Assembly: GCF_034180645.1 (NCBI RefSeq)
Contig: NZ_JAXFNY010000011.1
Location: 62,001-126,000 of the forward strand
Direction: 5' to 3'
DNA: 64,000 nt
Source of the DNA: Mobiluncus sp034180645
GTDB lineage: Bacteria > Actinomycetota > Actinomycetes > Actinomycetales > Actinomycetaceae
A program made the position numbers and the translations under genes. Shown one piece after another: positions 50,815 through 60,145 of the stretch. Under the pieces are notes generated by a model. The model had not been told where the DNA came from. It ran no database searches and saw only the letters and a program-made list of their open reading frames with translations. The stretch's first letter is position 1, and every line of letters begins with the position of its first letter.

Positions 50815-51531
50815 TTATTCCCCCCGACTTCGCTTCCCTCCGTTCAACACATTAATGCTGCTCAGAGCCCCATTTTTGCGCAAGGTTAGCGGCACACAGG
50901 TGGTGCAGGCATGGTCTCCCTCAGCAAGGGTGGCAAGGCGCTGCACATGGGTATCGAGCAGTCGGGAGAAGGCTTGTGTTTCTGCCTCACACAGCTTTGG
51001 ATAGGACTTGGCAACGTCCTGTACCGGGCAGGATCCTTGGCATAGCTGCAGTGCCAGCCCGTGCGCGGTTTGTCGGACGGTTGCCGCGTAACCGTCCTGT
51101 GCCAGCGCATCCGCCAAGGCCACGACCCGGGCTTGTGGGTCGTCTCCGGCGGCGTGAACTACCGGAGCGTAGCGGCGTTCGACTTCTCGCGAATGCCGAT
51201 TGGCAAAGTCTTCGATAGCTTGGTCGCCGGCAACTTGCTGCAGGTAGTCCAGCGCCTTGTTTGCCATCTGCGAGTATCCATCCGGCAGCGTGGCGCGTCC
51301 GGCGTCAGTCGCCACATAGTGACGTGCCGGACGCCCGCGGCCGCGAATCTTGCCGGTCGATTCAAGGTTCTCAATCTGCCCGCTCTCCTCCAGATAGATG
51401 AGGTGGCGACGAACTGCCGCTGGGGTAAGTTTGAGGATATTAGCCAGGACAGAAGCAGTAATGGGACCCTTTTCAATGATTAGGTCCAGAACGACATGAC
51501 GGGTGCCCTGATCATCCACGATTGCTGGCAT
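50815..51531 (-). CDS. sufR: SufR-type transcriptional regulator
   Basis: A 238-residue winged-helix repressor that senses Fe–S status. The DNA-binding part is GPITASVLANILKLTPAAVRRHLIYLE with the wing after it. The C-terminal Cys needed to hold a [4Fe-4S] cluster are visible: LCQGSCPVQDVAKSYPKLCE and HACTTCVP. When the cluster is lost, DNA binding weakens and suf is induced (known for the family). It is first in the suf operon, with RBS gggggag. Confidence 0.93.
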   Translation of the reverse strand: MPAIVDDQGTRHVVLDLIIEKGPITASVLANILKLTPAAVRRHLIYLEESGQIENLESTGKIRGRGRPARHYVATDAGRATLPDGYSQMANKALDYLQQVAGDQAIEDFANRHSREVERRYAPVVHAAGDDPQARVVALADALAQDGYAATVRQTAHGLALQLCQGSCPVQDVAKSYPKLCEAETQAFSRLLDTHVQRLATLAEGDHACTTCVPLTLRKNGALSSINVLNGGKRSRGE

Positions 51532-51596
51532 CCCGCTCCCCCTTCGTTAAAATCTTTACATCAACGATGACTTTCCTAAATCTAGCATATTTTCCC

Positions 51597-51612
51597 AAGC
51601 AAGTCATTGCTT
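51597..51612. promoter_or_regulatory. Palindrome upstream of the suf promoter
   Basis: AAGCAA-GTCA-TTGCTT, a perfect 16-bp palindrome just upstream of the candidate sufR –10. It is a possible SufR site, but does not match the SufR motif known in cyanobacteria. Confidence 0.4.
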
Positions 51613-51688
51613 AAAACTGCCAAAATGCGCCAAACTGCGGTTTTATTGGGAAAATTTGCGCAACATCAGTGTGCCAAAAATCAGTTTG

Positions 51689-51718
51689 CAGCCGGGTCGG
51701 TTCAGCGGCGGCCGGCTG
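51689..51718 (-). terminator. Candidate terminator after the NUDIX gene
   Basis: On the minus strand CAGCCGG pairs with CCGGCTG, and a T run (51676–51680) follows 8 bases later. It would end the long operon before the suf promoter. Confidence 0.4.
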
Positions 51719-51755
51719 AAACCCCAGCGACTTCTAAACGGGGCTGCGGGCGGGT

Positions 51756-52436
51756 CTAGTCCAAAGAGGTTTTCCGAAACCACGGGGCTGACACCGGACG
51801 CAAAGAAACCGGGGATAATCCGGGCGAATCCAGCGCCAGCGCAGTAGCCAGTACCCCGACGACCGCGGAAGGATTGTGCATCTGTCCCGCAAAAATCGCC
51901 TCCACCGCCTGCCGCAACCCTACCCAACGCCGCGCCATAAATGCTTCTTCGGCTTCACGCTGAAAACTGCGCTCCGAGGCAGGAATCAGGGTTAAATCGC
52001 GAGCCAAGTACACTCGCAGAGCTTCGGAAGACCCGCCCGGCGTGGTGAAATAATCCACCAGCACGTCCCAGCGAGTAGCTTTCAAGTCGGCTTCCTCCTC
52101 CAGCTCCCGCTGCGCCGCACGCAGCGGATTCTCTCCGGCAATGTCCAACAATCCCGCGGGAATCTCCCACAAGGTCGCGCCCACCGGGTGACGGTATTGG
52201 TTGATTAGCAGCACTTCCGGCTCCCCCGAAGCGCTGGCCTCACCTTCCCGCAGCGGAACGATGGCGACCGCCCCCGGATGCTTCACAAAATCTCGTGTTG
52301 CCACCCCATCGCCATAGCGAACCCGCTCAGTGAGCATGGAAAAAACTTTGCCCCTAAACACTTCCAGAGAATCCACCACGGGAAATTCAGTTCGTTCATC
52401 CTCCGGTGGTTCCAAGCACGGTGGGGTATCGCTCAT
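51756..52436 (-). CDS. NUDIX hydrolase, ADP-ribose pyrophosphatase-like
   Basis: A 226-residue NUDIX enzyme. The Nudix box is visible as GENPLRAAQRELEEEADL near residues 115–132, with the catalytic Glu residues and one replacement (Ala for the usual Gly near its end). LWEIPAGLLDIAG just before it is typical of ADP-ribose pyrophosphatases, which recycle ADP-ribose to AMP and ribose 5-phosphate. It overlaps the glycosyltransferase gene by 4 bases and is the last gene of the long operon. Confidence 0.9.
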   Translation of the reverse strand: MSDTPPCLEPPEDERTEFPVVDSLEVFRGKVFSMLTERVRYGDGVATRDFVKHPGAVAIVPLREGEASASGEPEVLLINQYRHPVGATLWEIPAGLLDIAGENPLRAAQRELEEEADLKATRWDVLVDYFTTPGGSSEALRVYLARDLTLIPASERSFQREAEEAFMARRWVGLRQAVEAIFAGQMHNPSAVVGVLATALALDSPGLSPVSLRPVSAPWFRKTSLD

Positions 52437-53692
52437 TTTTGTTCTCCTGTTTGTGGTATCTGGCTACTCTTGGTTGTCCGCTGGTTTTGCCCCACCAGGG
52501 AGCGCCGGTAGAATCCCAGCCATTCGCTGGCGACCTGGCCAGTGGTCGGCCAGGTGGCGGCGCGATGCCGGGCAGACTCTTGTTTTTCGTACCAGATGCT
52601 GGGGTTGGCCAGTAGTTTCGTGATGGCTTGAGCTGTTGCCTCGGCATCGTCTGTATCCACCACGAGGCCGCCGATTCCGAGTTCCGGATCGTTGGACTGT
52701 CCCGCGGTTTGTTCCCCTCCGACCAGGTTTTCACCCTGTTGACTGTCCATCGCTACCCCTGCAGGCAGCAAGATGTCTCGCAATTTCCCGACCGGGGCAG
52801 CCACAATCGGCAGCCCCAAGCTCATGGCTTCTTGAGCAATGAAACCCCGCGATTCCCATTCGGAAGTAATGACCAATACACTCGCGGCTTGTAACCAGGC
52901 GTCCAGGGACTTGCGCCACCCCAGGAAAGAGACCTGCGCATCGCTACCGTAGGAGCGCAGACCCGCTAGCAGTTGGGGGTCTCCATCCCCGATAACCACC
53001 CCGGTGGCTGGATAAGTCACCCGCTGCATAGCGCGAACAAACCGGTCAAAACGTTTCTCTTGCTCGATCGGACCAATCCCCAGCACCAGTTGGCCACGGT
53101 TGCGCAGCCGTTCCGCGGCCGCCAGCTTGGCCCAGTTGCCCACCCGCTCCTTACGATTGAGTATTCCGGTTTGCAAGAGTTTCTCTACCCTGGGGCTGAC
53201 CAGGAAAGATACCGCCGAGTCGGTATCCGCCGATGATTGCCGGTCAATCTTTGCGGTCAGGCGAAGCGAAGAGCCCGAAATGAGCGAAGCCCGGTTATCC
53301 ATCCACCGAAAGAGCAGCTGGCGCCAGAACGTGTCACGGCGTTCGTCGTTCAGTTCGTACAGCGATACTAAAAGCGGCGGAGTATTGGGGATAAACATGG
53401 TCAGTACCAGGGCATACAGTGCCGCTTTCAGCCCGTGAACGTGAATGACATCAGAGTTTTTTAGCACGTCTTGCGCCCGGCGCAACCGCCGCAGATTCGT
53501 ACCCATCAGGAAAAGTCTGCGCGGTTTCACAATCCACAGCGGCAAAACATTCTTGAGACGATACAGCTTGGCGCTGGTGGGTTCGGCAATAATCTGAACA
53601 TCGTGGCCTTTCGCCGCCAAAGTGCTCGATAGCGATGCTACGAAAGTTCCCATCGAGTGTGAGGCTTCGCCCATCACCATGGTTATCTTCAC
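52433..53692 (-). CDS. Glycosyltransferase family 4 protein
   Basis: A 419-residue GT-B enzyme. The N terminus has MVMGEASHSMGTFVASLSS, a donor-binding loop start; the C-terminal half has LVLGIGPIEQEKRFDRFVRAM, VLVITSEWESRGFIAQEAMSLG with the E-x7-E motif, and GLPIVAAPVGKLRDI. The acceptor is likely an envelope precursor, inferred from the neighbour MurJ, with which it overlaps by 4 bases. It has no signal peptide. Confidence 0.9.
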   Translation of the reverse strand: MKITMVMGEASHSMGTFVASLSSTLAAKGHDVQIIAEPTSAKLYRLKNVLPLWIVKPRRLFLMGTNLRRLRRAQDVLKNSDVIHVHGLKAALYALVLTMFIPNTPPLLVSLYELNDERRDTFWRQLLFRWMDNRASLISGSSLRLTAKIDRQSSADTDSAVSFLVSPRVEKLLQTGILNRKERVGNWAKLAAAERLRNRGQLVLGIGPIEQEKRFDRFVRAMQRVTYPATGVVIGDGDPQLLAGLRSYGSDAQVSFLGWRKSLDAWLQAASVLVITSEWESRGFIAQEAMSLGLPIVAAPVGKLRDILLPAGVAMDSQQGENLVGGEQTAGQSNDPELGIGGLVVDTDDAEATAQAITKLLANPSIWYEKQESARHRAATWPTTGQVASEWLGFYRRSLVGQNQRTTKSSQIPQTGEQK

Positions 53693-55416
53693 GATTCGCC
53701 CTCCTCCAAACGTTCTGTTTCAGGTTCTGCCGGGAGAGGATTCTGCGAGGGTGGGTTTTTCCCAAAGTTCTCAGTTGTTTCAACAGTTTCGGGAGCGTGG
53801 CGGGCCGCGCGGGTTTGTTTCCAAAAGGGCGTAGCGATGATTTTCAATCCCGGCAAGGCACAGGCTACCGTCACCAGACCGGCCCCGAGAGTTGCCCACA
53901 GTACCCCCAGAGGCAGGTCTAGGGCAGTGACTCCCGCATACGCTAGGCGTCCCAAGACTCCGCCCAAGACAGCTCCCGGAACGGCAATCAACAGGGCTTT
54001 CAACACCTGAAGCGGGGAGCCAACTTGGAGACGACCCCACACAATCAGCAGGTAGGCTCCGGCCGCGCTCATGCCTAAAGCGTTGCCGACACCCAGAGCA
54101 ATGAGCGTGGCGACGCCGTTACCGCGCGAAGGCGCCAAGACGAGAATCAGCAGCCACCCGCTCACGGCGGCAATCCCCCAACCCAGCAGCGCTGCGAAAA
54201 AAGAATGCCGTGCCCGGTTGACGGCGATAAACACTCGTGACAGGTGATAGAGCAGAGCGTAGCCCACCAGGGCGGGAGCCATCGCCACGACCGCCATTTC
54301 CAGTCCCGGAATGGGACGGTTCCACGCAAAAATGGCTGCCATACCGGGCGCCACCGCAATCAGACCAGCGACTCCCAACAGAGACAGACCGGCAATCAAC
54401 GCGGTGGAACTGGTGGCCAACTCCCCCGCTTTTGCCGTCTGCCCGGCCGCAAAATGCCTGGTCATCAGGGGAAACACGACTGTCGCCACCGGGAAGGTGA
54501 ACAGTGCATAGGGCAGTAGGTAGATAGCTTGGGAATACTGAAAAACGTTGATAGTGCCTTCCACCCCACCCCACCGGGTCAGGAACAGCGTGGCGAGCAT
54601 ATAACCTTGGGCAGCCAGCAGCGCTCCGATACCGTAGGCTCCCAAAGCGAGGGCCTGACGGAATTGCTCCCGCGGCATTTTCCACACGAACTTGAGGCGC
54701 ACCCCCACGTTCCAGACGGGAATAAAAAGCGGAACGCTCAGCACCAGCACCCCCGCGGTAGTTCCCCACGCCAGGGCGGCGATAGCGGTGTATTCGGTCG
54801 GGTTGGAGCCACTGAGAGCGCCGTAGGCAGCATAAGCGACGATGGTGACGATGGAGGAAAACGCCGGCATCAGGGCAGGCCACGCAAAGCGATGGTGGGC
54901 TTGCAGGATTCCCCCCAGCACCACGGCTATTCCGTAGAGCGGAATCTGCAGAGCAAAAACTCGCAGGAAATACGCGGTCAGCGCATTTTGGGTAGCGATG
55001 TCGGAGCCCACTGAAACGGGTAGCACCGCGGAGATGGGTTCGGCGGCCACAAAAACCAGCAAACCCAGTGGAACCAGCAGGGTCAATGTCCAGGTAAATA
55101 GCGCTGAGGCGAGACGGTTCACTTCGTCTTTCAGTGAGCCAGCAATGGCTTGAGCCAACAGGGGGATGGTGATGGAAGCCAAAGCGCCCCCGACCACGAC
55201 TTCAAAAATCACGTTGGGGATTTGGTTCGCCGAAGCGTAAGCGTTGCCGACTGTACCCGCTCCGACCCAAGTGGCTTGGGCCAGCCATCGGCCGAAACCG
55301 AAAATTCTGGAGATGAGCGTCATCACCGCTACGGTCCCGGCCGCCCCCGCTAAGGCCGCCACCGGGTTCGTGACAATTTGCTCACGCTTGCTCAAATCGA
55401 CCAACGCACCTTTCAA
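53689..55416 (-). CDS. murJ: MurJ/MviN family lipid II flippase
   Basis: Moves lipid-linked peptidoglycan precursors to the outer face of the membrane. The 575-residue protein has about 14 membrane segments starting with TVAVMTLISRIFGFGRW, with MurJ features such as NAYASANQIPNVIFEVVVGGAL and the AVLLGGILQAHHRFAWPALMP-like region. The C-terminal 60 residues are hydrophilic and rich in Glu and Pro. The start is uncertain: TTG at 55416 or a second TTG 12 bases on with aaaggtg before it. It overlaps the glycosyltransferase gene. Confidence 0.93.
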   Translation of the reverse strand: MKGALVDLSKREQIVTNPVAALAGAAGTVAVMTLISRIFGFGRWLAQATWVGAGTVGNAYASANQIPNVIFEVVVGGALASITIPLLAQAIAGSLKDEVNRLASALFTWTLTLLVPLGLLVFVAAEPISAVLPVSVGSDIATQNALTAYFLRVFALQIPLYGIAVVLGGILQAHHRFAWPALMPAFSSIVTIVAYAAYGALSGSNPTEYTAIAALAWGTTAGVLVLSVPLFIPVWNVGVRLKFVWKMPREQFRQALALGAYGIGALLAAQGYMLATLFLTRWGGVEGTINVFQYSQAIYLLPYALFTFPVATVVFPLMTRHFAAGQTAKAGELATSSTALIAGLSLLGVAGLIAVAPGMAAIFAWNRPIPGLEMAVVAMAPALVGYALLYHLSRVFIAVNRARHSFFAALLGWGIAAVSGWLLILVLAPSRGNGVATLIALGVGNALGMSAAGAYLLIVWGRLQVGSPLQVLKALLIAVPGAVLGGVLGRLAYAGVTALDLPLGVLWATLGAGLVTVACALPGLKIIATPFWKQTRAARHAPETVETTENFGKNPPSQNPLPAEPETERLEEGES

Positions 55417-55451
55417 GCTGTTTTACGTAACGCGCCGTTTCTGCGCGGCCG

Positions 55452-56201
55452 CTATGCGGGCAGACGCCCCCAGTCGTCCCCGGCTTTCAATACCGGGTGG
55501 CTGTCGATGACTTTCGAGAAACTGATTTTTTCACTAGCCAGGGTTAGGGCGGCGATTACAGCCAAGGTCATAAGGTTGGTGCGGGTCGTTCTTCCTTGCG
55601 ACCAGGTGGCTCCCAAGACCGCTCCCAGCGCATTGGCGCCCGTGTCGCCCAGCATGGTGACTTCGCGGAGGTCTAAGGGCAAGGCCGCGGCGATAACGGC
55701 ACAGTTCGTTGCCGCCATCCGCAGACGCGCGCAGTAGCATCCGCTGCGAGCGGGCCAGAATCCAGCCGCGCCCCCCAACAGCGCCACTTTGAGGGCTCGC
55801 CCCGGTCTGAGATCCAGCAGATTGACCAGGTTCGCGCTCCCGGCAATGACTCCGGCCTGAATCATCCAGCCCCAAATATCGCGGCGGGGTCGAGCTGCCA
55901 CAGCTCCCGTAGCCATCAGGGCCAGCATTTTAACCAGGCCGGGGCTTAACCGGCCCTCTTTCAAAGCCCCAATATGACCGTGCAAACCTTTCGTGGATTT
56001 ATTGGTGGTGTCACTGTCTGACATGTCGTCAAAGAACCCTGCTGCACCACTGCCAGCTGCGGCCACGGCGACCCGCAGCGCCGCACAATTACCCTGTCCC
56101 GAAATAATCTGAGCCACCGGCAACAGGATGCCAACCGCTGTCCCACCCCACAGGCTCACTTTCCGGCCGTGAAAATTCGTGCGTTGGAAGTTAATCTGCA
56201 T
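55452..56201 (-). CDS. MraY/WecA-like glycosyl-1-phosphate transferase (short)
   Basis: A 249-residue membrane protein that resembles polyprenyl-phosphate sugar-1-phosphate transferases. Visible motifs: AAGFFDDMSDS (the Asp pair), TKGLHGHIGALKEGRLSPG, SANLVNLLDLRPGRALK and TMLGDTGANALGAVLG. It is shorter than MraY or WecA (320–400), and the usual DGxDGLA becomes DLRPGRA, so it may have a different substrate or be inactive. It lies between steB and murJ, 35 bases from murJ. Envelope precursor function is inferred. Confidence 0.75.
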   Translation of the reverse strand: MQINFQRTNFHGRKVSLWGGTAVGILLPVAQIISGQGNCAALRVAVAAAGSGAAGFFDDMSDSDTTNKSTKGLHGHIGALKEGRLSPGLVKMLALMATGAVAARPRRDIWGWMIQAGVIAGSANLVNLLDLRPGRALKVALLGGAAGFWPARSGCYCARLRMAATNCAVIAAALPLDLREVTMLGDTGANALGAVLGATWSQGRTTRTNLMTLAVIAALTLASEKISFSKVIDSHPVLKAGDDWGRLPA

Positions 56202-56243
56202 AACTCGCCTTCCGGTTTAGTTCCTGGACTGCTTGACCTGTGC

Positions 56244-57212
56244 TCACTGCGGTGCTGGTGCGGCGGGCGCCTCAGCCGGGGCAGGTGGAGCGGGAACTTC
56301 CGTAAAGGGCGGCACCAACGCGGAGGCATTCTGTTCGCTCCCCCAGGCTCCAACGGTGCCATTCATGCGGGCCACCAAAGCAAAAGGCAGGGAAAGGAGC
56401 GAAGTTTTCGTACCGATGCTATCCACCGTGGGAACGGGGTTTCCACCCGACCGCACCTTGGTCAACAGGTCATTCTCGCCCTGCGCCGAACCGTAAAGAA
56501 CCACTCCCGAGGCAAACGTGTTGAGAGTCTGAGCGAACTCTATGAGGTTCTTAGTCCGTTTTTCCAAGGCCTTCAGCTGTTTCTCGTTCTGTGGCTCCAG
56601 CGGTCCGGGACCCACGATAATCGCGGCGCGAGCCGGCTGGGATGCCGGATTAGCGACTTGGATGAGGGGGGTTTCTTCCACCGTCAGGATTCCCGAAAGC
56701 GAATCGTTTTGGCCGTTGAAAATCAACTGACCGATAGCGGCGGCCAGGGTGGATTCCGGGGTGGTGGCGCGGGTGGTATCGCTCAGATACTGCCTAATTT
56801 GACCGGAAAGCGCCTCCCGGTAAGCCTGTTTTGCGGGGGCGAAAAAGTTTTCTTGCAGGTTAATCTGAGCGTTAATAGCGCCACCCGCCGCGGTGACAAT
56901 TTCGCTCACGGCTTTCACATCTTCGGCTTCAGCGTCGGGCAACACCACCAGGGCGACCTCCGTGCCTTGCAGGAATCCGTTGAATATCCGCGGCGCGAAC
57001 TGTTCTACCGTCTGGTCTTGCACATTGATTTGAGACTGAGCCTGGGTCAGTTGCTCATTGAGTTGGTTGCGATCTTCACGGAGCTTGTCGACCTGGCCAG
57101 TCAAAGTATCCCCGATGGGATCAGCCAGCGGCCCGGCGCCGAGGATAATCCCCACCGCGAGAGCCAAGAAAACCGCCACCAGGGAAACCAGGTGATACCG
57201 AAAATCAATCAT
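56244..57212 (-). CDS. steB: SteB/MctB-like membrane-anchored protein
   Basis: A 322-residue protein with an N-terminal membrane anchor (HLVSLVAVFLALAVGIILGAG), a coiled coil (DKLREDRNQLNEQLTQAQSQI) and an external domain. The C-terminal 25 residues are Pro/Ala-rich. Homologues are called MctB (mycobacterial copper transport protein) or SteB, which pairs with SteA in septum formation. Location after steA favours the SteB role. The copper role is known only for the mycobacterial protein. Confidence 0.85.
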   Translation of the reverse strand: MIDFRYHLVSLVAVFLALAVGIILGAGPLADPIGDTLTGQVDKLREDRNQLNEQLTQAQSQINVQDQTVEQFAPRIFNGFLQGTEVALVVLPDAEAEDVKAVSEIVTAAGGAINAQINLQENFFAPAKQAYREALSGQIRQYLSDTTRATTPESTLAAAIGQLIFNGQNDSLSGILTVEETPLIQVANPASQPARAAIIVGPGPLEPQNEKQLKALEKRTKNLIEFAQTLNTFASGVVLYGSAQGENDLLTKVRSGGNPVPTVDSIGTKTSLLSLPFALVARMNGTVGAWGSEQNASALVPPFTEVPAPPAPAEAPAAPAPQ

Positions 57213-57248
57213 AAGTTTTCTTCCAATCTAACTTTCACAAATTCGCCT

Positions 57249-58427
57249 TTAACCAATCAAGCCCCTCAGACCATGCCACCAGGCATCCATATTCGCAGCT
57301 ACCAACCCTATGAAGGTCTGCCCGCCGGTAGTTGAACCCAGTGCCGCCAGCATTGCCAGCAAACCGGACACAACCAATAAGCCCATCTGCCAGTTCGTAA
57401 TCCGGGGACGGTAAAGTTTGGAAACGCCCTTGGCATCGATGAGTTTGCTGCCGACTTTCAGGCGAGTCAAGAACGTTGAGGACATTCCGGCACGCCCTTT
57501 ATCCAAAAATTCCACCAGGGTAGCGTGCGTCCCCAAGGCGACGATGAGTTCCGCACCTTTCTCATCAGCTAACAGCATGGTGATGTCCTCGGACGTGCCC
57601 GCCGCAGGGAATACCACATGGTCCACCCCGAGTTCCTGCACCCTGGACAAGCCGGGAGCTTTCCCATTGGGATAGGCATGTACCACGATTTCGGCCCCGC
57701 AAGTCAATGCCTTATCGGTCACGGAGTCCATATCACCCACCACCAGGTCGGGCTTCAAACCGTTCTCTAGCAGCGCATCCGCTCCGCCGTCCACCCCAAT
57801 CAGGATGGGACGATACTCGCGAATGTAAGGCTTGAGCATCAGCAGGTCTTCTTTGTAGTTGTAACCGCGCACCACCATCAAAACCTGGCGTCCGGAAAAG
57901 TTCGTCCGCAAATCAGGCACACCCACAGAATCAAGAATCAAATCCCGTTCTTTTTTCAGGTATTCCATAGTGTTGGCGGTGAAAGCCTCAATCTGGACTC
58001 CCAGAGAAGCCTTCGCCGCCTCCATATTGGCGGCGTTCGTTTCTTCGGTTTGCCGCACACCTTCCGCAACGAGTTTACCGCCACAAAATACCTGGTTGTC
58101 CCGGATTTCGACCCGTTGGCCTTCCTTCAGGCTCATAATGTCGGAACCCAAATCGTCAATGAGGGGAATCCCCGCCTCGATGAGGACTTTTGGTCCTTGA
58201 TTGGGGTAACGTCCAGAGGTGGACTTTTCCGCGTTCAGTACTGCGGCAGGTTCTATTGCTTTCAGCGACTCCGCCGCGACCCAGTCCAAATCCTGGTGTG
58301 AGATAACGGCGACTTCCCCGGCACCCAGACGTTTTGTCAGGTTTTTGGTACGCGTATCGATGCGCACCAGACCGCCCAGGCTGGCTCCTGTCTTTTGATT
58401 ACGTTTTCGGCGAAACACTGCCATCAT
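57249..58427 (-). CDS. steA: SteA, putative cytokinetic ring protein
   Basis: A 392-residue protein with a thiamin pyrophosphokinase-like domain (PILIGVDGGADALLENGLKPD, VVGDMDSVTDKAL near residues 215–245) and one C-terminal membrane segment (MGLLVVSGLLAMLAALGS). In corynebacteria SteA–SteB are needed for normal cell separation. The N terminus has a basic KKR-type start (MMAVFRRKRNQK). It overlaps recN by 4 bases (ATGA). Confidence 0.88.
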   Translation of the reverse strand: MMAVFRRKRNQKTGASLGGLVRIDTRTKNLTKRLGAGEVAVISHQDLDWVAAESLKAIEPAAVLNAEKSTSGRYPNQGPKVLIEAGIPLIDDLGSDIMSLKEGQRVEIRDNQVFCGGKLVAEGVRQTEETNAANMEAAKASLGVQIEAFTANTMEYLKKERDLILDSVGVPDLRTNFSGRQVLMVVRGYNYKEDLLMLKPYIREYRPILIGVDGGADALLENGLKPDLVVGDMDSVTDKALTCGAEIVVHAYPNGKAPGLSRVQELGVDHVVFPAAGTSEDITMLLADEKGAELIVALGTHATLVEFLDKGRAGMSSTFLTRLKVGSKLIDAKGVSKLYRPRITNWQMGLLVVSGLLAMLAALGSTTGGQTFIGLVAANMDAWWHGLRGLIG

Positions 58428-60145
58428 GACTCCGATTGTCCCATACGAGCCAGTTCGATTAACTCATCGGCGTGCGCAAGCGCCGTTTTTGTGAGCTTCG
58501 TCCCGGAAATCATCCGCGCCAGCTCCTCACGCCGTGATTCCTGATCCAAAACTGTGATCCGGCTCTGCCCGCCGCTCTTAGTGATCTGTACCTGGCAGTC
58601 TCCAAATGCCGCTACCTGCGCCAGGTGGGTTACCACAATGACCTGGTAGTCCTGAGCCAGACGCGACAGCCGCCGCCCAACCTCGATGCCAGCTTGCCCG
58701 CCAATCCCCGCATCAACTTCGTCGAACACGAAAGTGCCGCGGGCCTCGGTGCTTTGTGAGTTCTGGAGGGTTTGGCCGGTTTGGGATAACCGGGAGCCCC
58801 TGCCCGCCAGGGTTACTTCCAGAGCCAGCATGATACGGGAAAGCTCCCCTCCGGAGGCCGCGCTGGATAAGGCCAACACGGGGGCTTTCGGATGGGGGCG
58901 CAGCATGAACTCAATGCGGTCGGCTCCGTGGGCACCCGGCTCCCCCTGACGAACTTCCACGGTGACCCGCGTGTCCTTCATATCCAAATCCACCAGTTCC
59001 GCATTAATCGCCTTGCTGAGCGCACGCGCTGTCTTTTCGCGAGCCTCATGCAGTTTTGCCCCCGCCTGTTCTACGGCCTGAGCCGCGGATTCCATCTCAA
59101 GGCGCAGTTGCTCTAAATGCTCTGTACCGCCCTGCAAACCCTGCAACTCCGTAGCGGTATCTCGCCAGGCCGTGCCCAAGCGTTCCGGTTCCACCCCCAA
59201 GCGCAAACTCAAATCGGTAAATGCGGCCCGTCGGCTTAACGCCTCTTGGAGCGCCTCTGGGTCAGCGTTCAAATCTTGCAGATAAACCCCCAGTTCGCGG
59301 GCCGCATCATCGAGAGCATAACCGGCCCCGCTCACGCTTTGCGCGACCTCTTGCAAGCTCGGGTCCTCTTCCGTCGCCCGCTGTAGAGACCGGGTGGCCA
59401 CGGCGACCAAATCGGTGGCTGCCGGGGTGGAATCCGCTTCAATAGCACCCAGCGCCGCCGCGACGTTTTCACGCAAACTTTCCACGTTAGAAAGTTTCGC
59501 GACGCTGGCACTAAGTTCCGTGAATTCGCCGTCCTCAGGCCTCAGACTGTCGAACTCTTCACAAAATCGTTCCAGCACTTCGCGGCGGTGTTCGCGCTTT
59601 TCAGCGCTGGTTTCCCACTCGGTAAAAGCCTTTTGGGCGAGGCTCAAAACCTCCCAATCCTGAAGGTATTGTTCCAAAGCCCGCTGATGGGCGGCATCTC
59701 CATAAGCGTCCAAAGCATCTCGCTGGGCTCGCTCGGTGCGAAGCCGGCTCTGCGCGGCTTGACCATGAACCGACACCAAGCTAGCACCAAACTCCCCCAA
59801 AATAGCGGCAGGAACCGTGCGTCCTCCCAGGTGAGCCTTGGAACGTGAAGCTAGGGGCACCACTCTTGACACCTCGGCGACGCCGTCCTCGACCACCCCG
59901 CCGGCTTCTTCCACGACCGCCCCAGCTACGTCATCGACCAGGAAACTGCCTTCCACCACGGCTTTTTGGGCCCCGTGGGAAACCAGCGCAGGCTCGACTT
60001 TTGCCCCCAGCAACCAGTCCAGCGAGGTCAGCAGCATGGTCTTGCCGGCCCCGGTCTCGCCGGTAATGACGGTAAACCCCGGACCAAACTCCAAGGCAAC
60101 GGAGCTAATCGTCCCCAAATTCTCAATCCGCAGCGATTCCAGCAT
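58424..60145 (-). CDS. recN: DNA repair protein RecN
   Basis: An SMC-like ATPase in double-strand break repair. The 573-residue protein has Walker A GETGAGKTMLL near residue 32, a long coiled coil in the middle (residues 150–370), and the C-terminal ABC signature SGGELSRIMLALEV with Walker B TFVFDEVDAGIGGQAG. The start at 60145 is chosen because it overlaps the nadK stop by one base (TAATG); a longer frame starts 15 bases upstream. Confidence 0.96.
   Translation of the reverse strand: MLESLRIENLGTISSVALEFGPGFTVITGETGAGKTMLLTSLDWLLGAKVEPALVSHGAQKAVVEGSFLVDDVAGAVVEEAGGVVEDGVAEVSRVVPLASRSKAHLGGRTVPAAILGEFGASLVSVHGQAAQSRLRTERAQRDALDAYGDAAHQRALEQYLQDWEVLSLAQKAFTEWETSAEKREHRREVLERFCEEFDSLRPEDGEFTELSASVAKLSNVESLRENVAAALGAIEADSTPAATDLVAVATRSLQRATEEDPSLQEVAQSVSGAGYALDDAARELGVYLQDLNADPEALQEALSRRAAFTDLSLRLGVEPERLGTAWRDTATELQGLQGGTEHLEQLRLEMESAAQAVEQAGAKLHEAREKTARALSKAINAELVDLDMKDTRVTVEVRQGEPGAHGADRIEFMLRPHPKAPVLALSSAASGGELSRIMLALEVTLAGRGSRLSQTGQTLQNSQSTEARGTFVFDEVDAGIGGQAGIEVGRRLSRLAQDYQVIVVTHLAQVAAFGDCQVQITKSGGQSRITVLDQESRREELARMISGTKLTKTALAHADELIELARMGQSES

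Larger units (their letters stand above)
51532..51755. other. Intergenic region upstream of sufR
   Basis: A 224-base gap between the NUDIX stop and sufR. It contains a perfect 6-bp palindrome and a terminator candidate (listed separately) and an AT-rich section with TATGCT (minus strand, 51584–51589), possible –10 of the suf promoter. Confidence 0.4.

Noticed and set aside
56169..57335. A 388-codon + strand ORF opposite steB
   Set aside because: Composition is that of an antisense shadow, and the gene on the minus strand fits conserved operon order.
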